Of a stretch of 14,719 bases of DNA, positions 1 to 7,051 are shown piece by piece. The translations under genes were made by a program, and so were the position numbers. Positions within the stretch are counted from its first letter, which is position 1. Every line of letters begins with the position of its first letter. The notes beneath the pieces are model-generated. The model searched no databases, had not been told where the DNA came from, and saw nothing but the letters and a program-made list of their open reading frames with translations. This DNA comes from Chloroflexota bacterium (GTDB lineage Bacteria; Chloroflexota; Dehalococcoidia; SM23-28-2; RBG-16-64-32): assembly GCA_022564695.1 (NCBI GenBank), contig JADFKX010000034.1:1-14719 (forward strand), in the 5' to 3' direction.

Positions 1-619
1 CACCGCAACCCAGATGCTGGAGTCCATGACCGGCAGCCCACGGCCGACCCGCGCGGAAGCCTCCGACGTGGCCAACGCCATCTTGGACGGAACGGATGCT
101 GTAATGCTTTCCGCGGAGACGGCGGTGGGACGCTACCCGGTTCAAGCGGTGCGCATGATGGCCCGCATCGCTAAGGAGGCGGAGAGTGAACCGGGAGGCG
201 GCCACACCGAGGGGCGCCGGCTGAGCCACGCCCACGCCATGAGCCGCGCCGCCTGCAAGCTGGCCACAGACGTCCACGCCTCGGCCATCGTCGTCTTCAC
301 CCGCTCCGGCTACTCGGCATACCTCGTATCGAAGGATCGACCGAGGATTCCGATCTTCGCGTTCACTCCGAGCGAGGCGGTGTCCCGACAACTGGCGCTA
401 TGGTGGGGCGTCACGCCGCTGGTCGCCGACTTCGCGCCGACGGCGGAAGAGATGATCCCCCACACAGACCGCTATCTGGTGGAACAGGGCCTGCTACAAA
501 CGGGGGACGTGGTAGTCGTCGCCCGCTGGTCACCGCTACGGGCCAAGGTCTGGACGAACTTCGTTCAGCTCCACCGTCTGGCCACCAAGAACGCTGACGC
601 CGGACTCTTGACAGACTGA
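1..619 (+). CDS. pyk: Pyruvate kinase, C-terminal part (5' end outside the window)
   Basis: Pyruvate kinase converts phosphoenolpyruvate and ADP to pyruvate and ATP, the last step of glycolysis, in the cytoplasm. The reading frame is open from base 2 (TATQMLESM...), so the gene begins before the window; about 205 codons are present. The segment RAEASDVANAILDGTDAVML followed by SAETAVGRYPVQAV is the conserved end of the catalytic (beta/alpha)8 barrel. The rest is the C-terminal regulatory domain, including the usual helix-rich SRAACKLA and FTRSGYSAYLVSKDRP segments. The extreme C-terminus is unusual: the family normally ends with a glycine-rich loop before a TN...H segment, whereas here it reads ARWSPLRAKVWTNFVQLHRL. 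The gene converges on and overlaps the 3' end of the carboxypeptidase-like gene by 84 bp. Family assignment is secure from the barrel motifs. Confidence 0.96.
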   Translation, partial: TATQMLESMTGSPRPTRAEASDVANAILDGTDAVMLSAETAVGRYPVQAVRMMARIAKEAESEPGGGHTEGRRLSHAHAMSRAACKLATDVHASAIVVFTRSGYSAYLVSKDRPRIPIFAFTPSEAVSRQLALWWGVTPLVADFAPTAEEMIPHTDRYLVEQGLLQTGDVVVVARWSPLRAKVWTNFVQLHRLATKNADAGLLTD

Positions 620-1615
620 CTCGCTGCTGGCAAACGCCCACTCGAGGAGCGCCACAGCGTCTTCGTAGATGCTTGAGCTACCCAGCGCTGAGACGATTAG
701 GCGTCTCTCCCCCCTCTCCGCCGCCGCCACGATAGTCTGTTGCGCCGCGTCCGTGTAACCTATTTTCACCCCCAGCGAGTCCGGATACGAGTACACGAGC
801 CGGTTACCGTTCCACAGAGGCGGGCCGTCCCAGGCCGGCTGGTACGTAGTTGTACGGGCGATGGCCGCCAGCTCCGGCTGCCTGATCAGCTCCCGCCCCA
901 GCATTGCGATGTCGAACGCGGAGGTGTACTGGCCGAACTCGTCCAGGCCGTGAGGGTTCGTGAAGTAGGTGTCGCTCAGCCCTAGCTGCTCCACCTTGTC
1001 GTTCATCAGATCGACGAAGGCAGTGGTGGTAAAGCCAACGTATTCAGCGATAGCAATGGCGGCATCGTTACCGGAAGGGAGAAGCAGACCGTAGAGCAGA
1101 TCGCGCAGGCTAAGCTGCTGTCCGGGCTCCAGCCCCATGACAGTCGAGTCTGTGGCGAGGGCAAGCTCCGCCCCATCCACCCGCACGTCAACGATCTCCG
1201 AGAGGTCAGCTCGCTCCGCGGCGACCAGCGCAGTCGCGATCTTGGTGAGGCTGGCAGGCGCCAATCTTTGATGCACGTTATCGCCGTACAACAACGCCCC
1301 GCACGGTTCCTCGATGACGATCGCCGCTCGAGCAGTGATCAGAGGCGGCGCCGCGTCGCTGACGAAGTTCGATTCGTCCGGAGAGGGCGCGCAGGCGCCA
1401 CCGAATGTGCATCCTACTGAGACGTTGACGGCCGGCTGGCAGCCTTCACCGCTTGGGCATGCTGAGGAGCCGACAAGTAGTCCGTCGCTGCCATCAGATA
1501 AGCGGGACGCCAGAATCACGAAACCTATCACCAGCGCCAGCGGAAGCAGGAGCAACCACTCTCGCTGCCCAGGGCGGTTGCGGCGCCGCGGATACCCGTA
1601 TCTCCGTCTACCCAT
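536..1615 (-). CDS. D-alanyl-D-alanine carboxypeptidase-like protein (peptidase S11), membrane-anchored
   Basis: A 359-residue serine peptidase of the S11/DacA penicillin-binding family. These enzymes trim the terminal D-Ala from peptidoglycan pentapeptides outside the cytoplasmic membrane. The N-terminus is Arg-rich, then residues about 20-37 form one hydrophobic segment with no clear signal-peptidase site, so it is probably a membrane anchor. A low-complexity, Cys-containing linker precedes the catalytic domain. Active-site motifs are visible: SLTK (S122, K125) for SxxK and SGN (181-183) for SxN. The third box reads KIGYT (284-288) instead of the usual KTG. The ATG start is preceded by GAGAGG. 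The last 28 codons lie antisense to the end of pyruvate kinase. The gene follows the PiT gene by about 93 bp on the same strand and may be read through from it. The S11 family is clear; activity is less certain because of the KIG variant. Confidence 0.9.
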   Translation of the reverse strand: MGRRRYGYPRRRNRPGQREWLLLLPLALVIGFVILASRLSDGSDGLLVGSSACPSGEGCQPAVNVSVGCTFGGACAPSPDESNFVSDAAPPLITARAAIVIEEPCGALLYGDNVHQRLAPASLTKIATALVAAERADLSEIVDVRVDGAELALATDSTVMGLEPGQQLSLRDLLYGLLLPSGNDAAIAIAEYVGFTTTAFVDLMNDKVEQLGLSDTYFTNPHGLDEFGQYTSAFDIAMLGRELIRQPELAAIARTTTYQPAWDGPPLWNGNRLVYSYPDSLGVKIGYTDAAQQTIVAAAERGERRLIVSALGSSSIYEDAVALLEWAFASSESVCQESGVSVLGGQTVELNEVRPDLGP

Positions 1616-1708
1616 CGAACCTCTCTAGTTAAATGCAATCAACGTGCGTTTGGTTAAAGGGATGAAGCCGCTTTTGACACTAATTTCCGAAGCGCCAACG
1701 ATGCTTGG

Positions 1709-2725
1709 CTAGTCCGGGATCGCCAGCACGATCAGCCAGGCCAGCCCGAAGCACACGGGGAAGGTGACAATCCAGGCGGCCACGATGTTGTAGGCAACGC
1801 CCCAGCGAACCGCGGAAAGGCGCCGGGTCGACCCCACACCCATGATGGCGCTGCCAATGGTCTGGGTGGTGCTGAGGGGGATGCCGAAGCGAGAGGTCAC
1901 CGTCAGTGTCACGGCCGCCGCCGTCTCGGCCGCGAAGCCCTGATAGGTCTCCAGATGGGTGACGCGCATGCCCAGGGTGCGGATGATGCGCCAGCCGCCG
2001 GTCATGGTGCTGAGACCCAGCGTCCCCGCTCCCAGGAAGATCACCCACAGTGGCACATTGAACTCCGCCGAGGGCGTCTCGTTGTAGACAGCCAGGGAAA
2101 ACGCCATCACGCCTATCGCCTTCTGGCCGTCCGCCGTACCGTGACTGAACGCCATGAACGCCGACGATATGATCTGTAGAGGGCCGAACAGCCGTCGCAT
2201 CGCCGAGGGGTTGGCCCGCCGGAACAGCCACAGGACGGCCACCATAATGAGAGCGGCCCCGGCGAACCCGAAGACCACCGCGGCGCCCACGCCGGTGAAC
2301 ACCTTCTCCCAGCCGCCCCCCAGCAGTACATCCGTACCGGCCACCCCCACGGCAGCGCCGGCGAGGCCCGCCACGAGACCATGGCTCTCGCTGGTGGGTA
2401 ACCCGAAGAAGGCGGCGAAGCTGCTCCAGAACACCACAGCCAGCGCCGCCCCGGCCGCAATCTGCAGTCCGCCGCCGGACCCGGCGACGTCTATAACCGC
2501 GTCAATATCCACGATGTCCCTGCCGATGGTCGTCGCCACCGCTGTCCCGGCAAAGACGCCGACTAAGTTCAAGACTGCCGCCATCGCCACCGCGATGATC
2601 GGTCGCAGAGCTCTGGTCGAGATCACGGTGGCGACCGCGTTAGGGGCGTCCGTCCAGCCGTTGACCGCCTCGAAGGCGAGTATCGCCGCGAAAGTGAAAA
2701 TCAGGAAACCGAACGTGTCGGTCAA
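1709..2725 (-). CDS. pit: Inorganic phosphate transporter, PiT family
   Basis: A 338-residue multi-pass inner-membrane permease of the PiT family, which imports phosphate (often as a metal-phosphate complex) driven by the proton or cation gradient. Both inverted halves of the family signature are visible: NGWTDAPNAVATVISTRAL from residue 22 and GLPTSESHG (108-116) in the first half, then HGTADGQKAIG (from 195) and GIPLSTTQTIG (281-291) in the second. Hydrophobic stretches alternate along the whole chain, giving roughly 8-10 helices, with a cytoplasmic loop around 168-185. The second signature has Gln where many members have His (STTH). Translation starts at TTG; GAGG lies 4 nt upstream and there is no better ATG nearby. 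It lies 60 bp downstream of the DUF47 gene, the usual partner of PiT in bacteria, so the two are probably co-transcribed. Confidence 0.95.
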   Translation of the reverse strand: MTDTFGFLIFTFAAILAFEAVNGWTDAPNAVATVISTRALRPIIAVAMAAVLNLVGVFAGTAVATTIGRDIVDIDAVIDVAGSGGGLQIAAGAALAVVFWSSFAAFFGLPTSESHGLVAGLAGAAVGVAGTDVLLGGGWEKVFTGVGAAVVFGFAGAALIMVAVLWLFRRANPSAMRRLFGPLQIISSAFMAFSHGTADGQKAIGVMAFSLAVYNETPSAEFNVPLWVIFLGAGTLGLSTMTGGWRIIRTLGMRVTHLETYQGFAAETAAAVTLTVTSRFGIPLSTTQTIGSAIMGVGSTRRLSAVRWGVAYNIVAAWIVTFPVCFGLAWLIVLAIPD

Positions 2726-2785
2726 CGGGCCTCGAATGAAAAGAGAGAAGCGGCGCTTCCCTCTTCCAACAAGCGTATCCCGCCG

Positions 2786-3412
2786 TTAGGCATGCTTGAG
2801 GACGATCGCTTCCAGGACGTGAGCGACCTGCTCAGCGCTGTCGGTAGCCTCCTCCAGCTGGTCGTAGATGTCACGCCACTTGATGATGTCCACGGGGCTC
2901 ATCTCGCCCCGGAACAGCTCAGCCATGGAGTCCAGGAAAAGGCTATCGGCCTCGTTCTCCAGGCGGTTAATCTCCTTGAGCTGCTCCAGGATCGACTTGA
3001 GTCTACCCTTGTGCCGCAGGACCGAAACCGCTTTCTCCAACTGGATACACTGGAGGCGGATAAGATCAGCCAGGCCGCGGGCCGCGGCTGTGGGCTGGGT
3101 GATGCCGTAGGTGCGGATGGCCGTTGACGCACCCTCAATGTAGTCCATAACGTCGTCCATGCGCTGGGCCAGCGCGGCGATGTCCTCACGGTCAAAAGGA
3201 GTGACGAACGTCTTGTGAACCTGGAGGTAGATCTCATGGGTGATCTCATCGCCCTCGTGCTCCAGGTCCTTTAGGTGGGCCGTCTTGGTGTCTACGTTTT
3301 CGAAGTGCTCCAGAAGATCCGTTAAGGCTTCACTGGCCACCACCAGATTACGAGTGCTCTGGTCAAACAGCTCGAAGAACCGGCCGCTGCGGGGGATCAG
3401 GGAAAAGCGCAT
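2786..3412 (-). CDS. DUF47 family PhoU-like phosphate transport regulator
   Basis: A 208-residue, almost wholly helical cytoplasmic protein of the DUF47/TIGR00153 group, distant relatives of PhoU that accompany PiT permeases and are thought to modulate phosphate uptake. Recognisable segments are the N-terminal RSGRFFELFDQSTRN, the acidic helix LKDLEHEGDEITHEIY and the FVTPFDREDIAALAQRMDDV region, which carries the conserved Asp/Glu ligands expected for a metal-binding PhoU-like fold. The start at ATG 3412 was chosen because AAGGA lies just upstream and a good promoter (3441-3469) would be inside the gene if the longer frame from 3469 were used. It is the first gene of a two-gene unit with pit. 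The family is clear; its molecular role is inferred from relatives. Confidence 0.93.
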   Translation of the reverse strand: MRFSLIPRSGRFFELFDQSTRNLVVASEALTDLLEHFENVDTKTAHLKDLEHEGDEITHEIYLQVHKTFVTPFDREDIAALAQRMDDVMDYIEGASTAIRTYGITQPTAAARGLADLIRLQCIQLEKAVSVLRHKGRLKSILEQLKEINRLENEADSLFLDSMAELFRGEMSPVDIIKWRDIYDQLEEATDSAEQVAHVLEAIVLKHA

Positions 3413-3440
3413 ACGTCCTTGCTCACTTGTTGCCAGAGCA

Positions 3441-3469
3441 AACGTAGCAACCGCCCTTGGCACTGTCAA
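3441..3469 (-). promoter_or_regulatory. Sigma-70-type promoter for the DUF47-pit unit
   Basis: On the minus strand a perfect -35 box TTGACA (3469-3464) is followed by a 17-nt spacer and TACGTT (3446-3441) as -10. Transcription would start near 3434, giving a leader of about 20 nt before the ATG at 3412. Seen by eye only. Confidence 0.65.
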
Positions 3470-3589
3470 GGCCCGGCGAGCGCCACTTCAGCCAATATTT
3501 CCGACACCGCCGATGGGCATGCCGCGATCAGCCAGAGGGCGCCCGCGCCTCACCCAGGATCAGCGGTCGCAGCCTGGATGCAGACCGTC

Positions 3590-3598
3590 TGCTACAAT
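3590..3598 (+). promoter_or_regulatory. Extended -10 promoter for the DUF59-selenoprotein pair
   Basis: TGcTACAAT at 3590-3598 matches an extended -10 element (TGn followed by a TATAAT-like box). No convincing -35 is visible, which is tolerated in extended -10 promoters. It lies about 31 nt before the ATG at 3629 and directs transcription away from the DUF47 promoter in the same intergenic region. Confidence 0.5.
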
Positions 3599-3628
3599 GG
3601 ATGATAGACGTATTGGAAGGGAGCAGCT

Positions 3629-3928
3629 ATGGTCAGCGAAGAGGTTGTGACGGAGGCCCTCAAGGAGGTCTATGACCCCGAACTGCATTACAACATCGTC
3701 GACCTGGGACTCGTATACGAGGTGGACATCAAGGACGGCGACGTCCACGTACTGATGACGCTGACCACCCCTGCCTGCCCCGTCGGCCCCATGATCATCG
3801 AGCAGGTCCAGGAGACGGTGGGCATCATGCCGGGCGTGAAGGACGTCGACGTCGAGATCACTTTCGACCCGATGTGGAGCCCCGACCTGATGAGCGACGA
3901 GGCGAAGGCCGGTCTCGGCATAGACTAG
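3629..3928 (+). CDS. MIP18/DUF59 family iron-sulfur assembly-type protein (SufT/PaaD-like)
   Basis: A 99-residue single-domain cytoplasmic protein of the DUF59 (FeS_assembly_P) family, whose members (SufT, PaaD, eukaryotic MIP18/CIA2) help mature iron-sulfur proteins. The hallmark motifs are present: YDPELHYNIVDLGLVYEV (residues 15-32) and TLTTPACPVG (44-53), with the conserved reactive Cys at position 50. The short acidic tail after the domain (DPMWSPDLMSDEAKAG) is common in free-standing bacterial members. The start is clear: GGAAGGGAG lies 5-13 nt upstream of the ATG. The next gene starts about 14 nt downstream, so the two probably share a transcript. Which target protein it matures cannot be told from this window. 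Confidence 0.93.
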   Translation: MVSEEVVTEALKEVYDPELHYNIVDLGLVYEVDIKDGDVHVLMTLTTPACPVGPMIIEQVQETVGIMPGVKDVDVEITFDPMWSPDLMSDEAKAGLGID

Positions 3929-3942
3929 AAAGCGAGCCCCAG

Positions 3943-4230
3943 TTGGAAGACCGCTACCCCGGCAAGCTCACCATCGAGATCAAGTACTGCGTAGTCTGAG
4001 GCTACCTGCCCCTGGCCGCCTGGATGGCGACCGAGATATGGCACGACTTTGGTGAGGATGCCCCCATCACTCTGATCCCAGTGGCCGACGGACGGCTGGA
4101 GCTCTCCGCTAACGGCGAGATGCTGTTCGACCGTAAGGCGGAAGGCGGCGTCTACCCTGAGATGAAGCGCGTCCGCGAGATCAAGCAGCAGATCAAGGCC
4201 CGGCTGCAAACGTTGAGCGTTTCACGCTAG
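3943..4230 (+). CDS. Rdx/SelW-like selenoprotein with in-frame UGA (Sec) at codon 19
   Basis: A 95-residue thioredoxin-like-fold protein of the Rdx (SelW/SelT/SelH) family, small thiol/selenol redox proteins that use a CxxC or CxxU motif. From TTG 3943 the frame reads GKLTIEIKYC-V-V, then TGA (3997-3999), then GYLPLAAWMATEI, and ends ...LFDRKAEGGVYPEMKR...KARL, with the family's usual beta-strand, redox loop and helix order. The TGA falls exactly where the second Cys or Sec of the motif belongs (C16-x-x-U19), and protein-like sequence continues for 76 codons to the TAG at 4228. A stem-loop right after the TGA fits bacterial SECIS rules. The internal ATG at 4024 lacks a Shine-Dalgarno sequence and would give a product without the redox motif. 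The TTG start is a best guess; upstream GCGAG is a weak ribosome site. Alternatively this is a pseudogene or a Cys-codon error. Confidence 0.8.
3997..4035 (+). promoter_or_regulatory. Candidate bacterial SECIS element after the in-frame UGA
   Basis: Just 3' of the UGA the RNA can fold with CGCC (4017-4020) paired to GGCG (4026-4029) around a 5-nt loop UGGAU (4021-4025). Below it, a C-A mismatch and GG/CC pairs (4014-4015 with 4031-4032) lengthen the stem, with CU/AG possible after a bulged G. The loop begins 22 nt after the UGA and has G as its second base. Published bacterial SECIS rules, as I recall them, ask for a loop about 16-37 nt from the UGA, a small apical loop and a G in its first two positions. 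The folding was done by hand. Confidence 0.6.
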
Positions 4231-4244
4231 GCGCCCCTCATAGA

Positions 4245-4262
4245 GGAGACGTTAAGGTCTCC
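4245..4262 (+). terminator. Hairpin between converging genes, possible terminator without a U-tract
   Basis: GGAGAC (4245-4250) and GTCTCC (4257-4262) form a perfect 6-bp stem with a 6-nt loop, between the stop of the selenoprotein gene and the stop of shc. It could stop transcripts from either side, but no T-run follows on either strand, so intrinsic termination is uncertain. Confidence 0.35.
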
Positions 4263-4291
4263 AATTCCATCTGGAGGGCTGAAACTCTCTG

Positions 4292-6241
4292 CTACAGCGT
4301 GTGTTCCGCGCCTAGCAACGCCCTGTACCGCCCCAGCGCCATCAGCGGCCAGTAGTTCCGGTACAGGTGATACTTGATATAGAAATCGCCTGGAAAGCCG
4401 GTGGCGGTAAACTGAGGCTCCTCCCACTGCCCATCCTCCTCCTGCCGTTCCATCAGATACGATACGCCCCGCTCCACAGCCCGCTGGTGCGGGCCATCGT
4501 CTCCGGGCTCGGCCGCCAGGAGCGCCAGCAGCGCCCATGCCGTCTGCGAGGCCGTGCTGGGGCCGATGCCGGCCAGCTGCGGGTCTTCGTAGCTCTCGCA
4601 CGTCTCGCCCCAACCTCCGTCCTCATTCTGCTTCTGGATGAGCCAGCGCACCGCCCGCCGCACGTACGGTCGCGTCATATCCTCTCCCACCGCCTTGAGG
4701 GCGGGCAACACCGCACCAGCCCCGTAGATATAGTTCACTCCCCAACGCCCCCACCAGCTACCGTCCGGCCTCTGCTCTTCACGGAGGTAGTCCAGCGCCC
4801 GGCGCACCTCCGCCGAGTCCCCATGGCCCAGCAGGCCCAGCGCCTCAACGATGTGCGCGGTCACGTCCTCCGTGGGGTAGTCGATCACCTCACCGAAGTC
4901 GCAGAACGGTATCTGGTTGGCCAGCCTCTGCGTGTTATCTCTATCGAAGGAGCCCCAACCGCCGTTCTTAGACTGCATGGCCAGCAGCCAGCGCCCTCCC
5001 CGCGCCAGCGCCCTCTCCCTGCGCTTTTCGTCCGGCAGCCGCGTGCGCGCCAGCGCCATCAGGACCTCGGCCGTGTCATCCGTATCCGGGTAGAGATCAT
5101 TCTCGAACTCGAACGCCCAGCCACCGGGCTCCACACCCCGTACCTTCACCTGCCAGTCGCCGCCGCCCAAGATCTGCTCGCGCAGCAGCCATCGACCCGC
5201 CCTCACCAGCGCCGGGTGGTCCGCCGGCAGGCCCGAGTCCAGGAGCCCGATCATCGCCAGCGCCGTGTCCCACACCGGCGAAAGGCAGGCCTGCGGGTTG
5301 AAGATACGATCATCCTCCACCGCGAAGGCGCCCTCAAACCCCTCCAGCCCCCTGCGCATCACCGGATCGTCCAGCGAGTAGCCCCGCAGTTTAAGAGCGA
5401 TGAGCGAATACACCCACGGCGGCTGTATGCCGCCCCACGATCCGTCCGCCTCCTGGTGCGAAACGATCCAGCGCTCCGCCGCGCGGTAGGCCGCCCGTCG
5501 TAACGGCATGAACGCCACACGCTCGTAGCGCCGCAACAGGCCGTCCGCGGCGTGGAAGAAGCGTCGCCAGTTGAGCCACCCCGCGGGCCGCGGCAGCGAG
5601 TAGTCAATCCGGTCACGCGGCGCCGGGTACAGCTCGTCGATGCGGGCCGAATCTGGTATGGGGCAGATGGGGCGTTCGTTCAGGAGGATGAGCATCGGCA
5701 CCAGCGTCGCCCGCGCCCAGGACGCGAAATCGTAGATGTTCAGCGGGAACCAGGGCGGCAGGAACATCATCTCCGGGGGCAGCACCGGCACACCCCGCCA
5801 GTCCCACTGGTCGAACAGGGCCAGCCATATCTTGGTGAACACGCGGACCCTGGGCACGCCGCCCGCCGACAGCACGAACTCCCGCGCCTTCCGCATCGGC
5901 GGCTCCTCCGCGGAGACGCCCGCCAGCTTCAGCGCAAAGTAGGACTCCACCGTGGCGTTGATGTCCGGCGGCCCACCGTGATAAATGCTCCAAGCGCCGT
6001 CCGGCCGCTGCTGACTGCGCAAGTAGTTCGCGATCTTCCGCCAGCGCCCCTCCTCCGCAACCCCCAGGAAGTGAGTCAGCAGCAGGTACTCCGCCGCCAT
6101 GCACACATTGGACTCCAGCTCGCCCCACCAGTAGCCATCCGGATGCTGCGAACGCAGGAAGTACTCCTGAGAGCGCCCAACCGCTTCGTCGACGGCCACG
6201 GCGATATCGCGGTTCGCGGCCAAACCGCTCTCCGCTCTCAC
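4292..6241 (-). CDS. shc: Squalene-hopene cyclase
   Basis: A 649-residue class II triterpene cyclase that folds squalene into hopene and diplopterol at the inner face of the membrane. Length matches the family (about 630-660). The catalytic acid motif DTDDTA (386-391) is the DxDD box. Repeated QW motifs stabilise the double alpha-barrel: SQHPDGYWWG (31-40), QQRPDGAW (77-84), HQEADGSWGG (262-271), MQSKNGGWGS (422-431), EQRPDGSWWG (489-498), KQNEDGGWGE (537-546) and RQEEDGQW (599-606). The aromatic C-terminal segment GDFYIKYHLYRNYWPLMALG is typical. The start is GTG at 6241 with AGAGAG about 7 nt upstream. The gene follows hpnG by 33 bp and is the last gene of the hopanoid operon. The large open frames on the opposite strand are shadows of its G+C-rich codons. 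Confidence 0.98.
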   Translation of the reverse strand: MRAESGLAANRDIAVAVDEAVGRSQEYFLRSQHPDGYWWGELESNVCMAAEYLLLTHFLGVAEEGRWRKIANYLRSQQRPDGAWSIYHGGPPDINATVESYFALKLAGVSAEEPPMRKAREFVLSAGGVPRVRVFTKIWLALFDQWDWRGVPVLPPEMMFLPPWFPLNIYDFASWARATLVPMLILLNERPICPIPDSARIDELYPAPRDRIDYSLPRPAGWLNWRRFFHAADGLLRRYERVAFMPLRRAAYRAAERWIVSHQEADGSWGGIQPPWVYSLIALKLRGYSLDDPVMRRGLEGFEGAFAVEDDRIFNPQACLSPVWDTALAMIGLLDSGLPADHPALVRAGRWLLREQILGGGDWQVKVRGVEPGGWAFEFENDLYPDTDDTAEVLMALARTRLPDEKRRERALARGGRWLLAMQSKNGGWGSFDRDNTQRLANQIPFCDFGEVIDYPTEDVTAHIVEALGLLGHGDSAEVRRALDYLREEQRPDGSWWGRWGVNYIYGAGAVLPALKAVGEDMTRPYVRRAVRWLIQKQNEDGGWGETCESYEDPQLAGIGPSTASQTAWALLALLAAEPGDDGPHQRAVERGVSYLMERQEEDGQWEEPQFTATGFPGDFYIKYHLYRNYWPLMALGRYRALLGAEHTL

Positions 6242-6274
6242 ATTCGATCTCTCTACAGCTATGACACGACCCCT

Positions 6275-7051
6275 TTACGTTTGTCGGGCAGGCTCCGCCG
6301 ACGGCAACGTCTTGAAAGCGCCGACAAACGCCTCCAGGAAGCGGGTCAGATTCCCCAGCGCCCGTCGCTCCGACACGGCCATTGAGAGTATTCGCGGCAC
6401 CTGTCCCGGGTGCTTGAGCGCGTACGGCAGGACACGCCAAAGCCGCGTAGAGCCGTCAGGCTGCACGACACCCGGCAGCGCCGGAAGCGTGTCGCCCTGC
6501 TCGTCCAGCACGACGCGAACCGCCAGGAAGGGCAGCCCCCTCTCCCGCGCCACCGTCCCCAGACAGTAGCTCTCCATCTCCACCACGTCCAGCCCTCTCG
6601 ACTGCCACAAACCTTTCTTCTCCGCCGGTTCGCCTACGACTCGATCCACGGTGAGCGACTGCCCGACCCGTACGCGAACGCCTCCCGCCTCGGCGGCGGC
6701 GAGGGCCTGGCTTAGAACCCCTTCGTCTGAGTGCACCGGGGCGACATGAGGGTCCCCAGACGACGCTGCCTGCACGGTTTGACACAAGACGAGATCGCCC
6801 GCTCTAAGCTTCGGATCGAGGGCTCCGCAAACACCTACCGAGAGCACCAGCAAAGGCCGGTGATCCTCCAGCACCGCGCGCAGGACGGCCTCGGCTCGTT
6901 TACCTATTCCTGTGCGGCAGAGCAAGACTCGCTTACCACGCCAATAGCCCAAACGGAGCTGGCGTACGCCCGCGGATGTGCGCTCACGACCGGTTAGCCG
7001 ACGCTCAAACCCCGCCAGCTCCCGGCTCATGGCGGCGAACACCGCGATCAT
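6275..7051 (-). CDS. hpnG: Hopanoid nucleoside phosphorylase-like enzyme HpnG
   Basis: A 258-residue member of the phosphorylase superfamily (PNP/UDP/MTA nucleosidase fold). In hopanoid clusters this protein, HpnG, removes adenine from adenosylhopane to give ribosylhopane. Visible family features are a GIGKRAE glycine loop (48-54), VGVCGALDP (72-80) and VEMES (157-161), which in relatives contacts the ribose, followed by a candidate catalytic Asp in RVVLDEQGD (D183). The tail is longer than in plain nucleosidases and ends in a basic helical region, as in other HpnG proteins. The ATG overlaps the hpnH stop by one base (TGATG), implying translational coupling. It lies between the enzyme that makes its substrate (hpnH) and shc. 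The sequence alone shows a nucleoside phosphorylase fold; the HpnG name rests on context. Confidence 0.92.
   Translation of the reverse strand: MIAVFAAMSRELAGFERRLTGRERTSAGVRQLRLGYWRGKRVLLCRTGIGKRAEAVLRAVLEDHRPLLVLSVGVCGALDPKLRAGDLVLCQTVQAASSGDPHVAPVHSDEGVLSQALAAAEAGGVRVRVGQSLTVDRVVGEPAEKKGLWQSRGLDVVEMESYCLGTVARERGLPFLAVRVVLDEQGDTLPALPGVVQPDGSTRLWRVLPYALKHPGQVPRILSMAVSERRALGNLTRFLEAFVGAFKTLPSAEPARQT

Noticed and set aside
4024..4230. A 68-codon plus-strand gene starting at ATG 4024
   Set aside because: It has no ribosome site and begins in the middle of an Rdx domain; the family sequence continues upstream through the UGA, so it is the 3' part of the selenoprotein gene.
4367..6385. Two long plus-strand open frames (378 and 277 codons) opposite shc
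   Set aside because: They are Arg/Pro/His-rich antisense shadows of the G+C-rich shc codons, with no family match and no ribosome sites.
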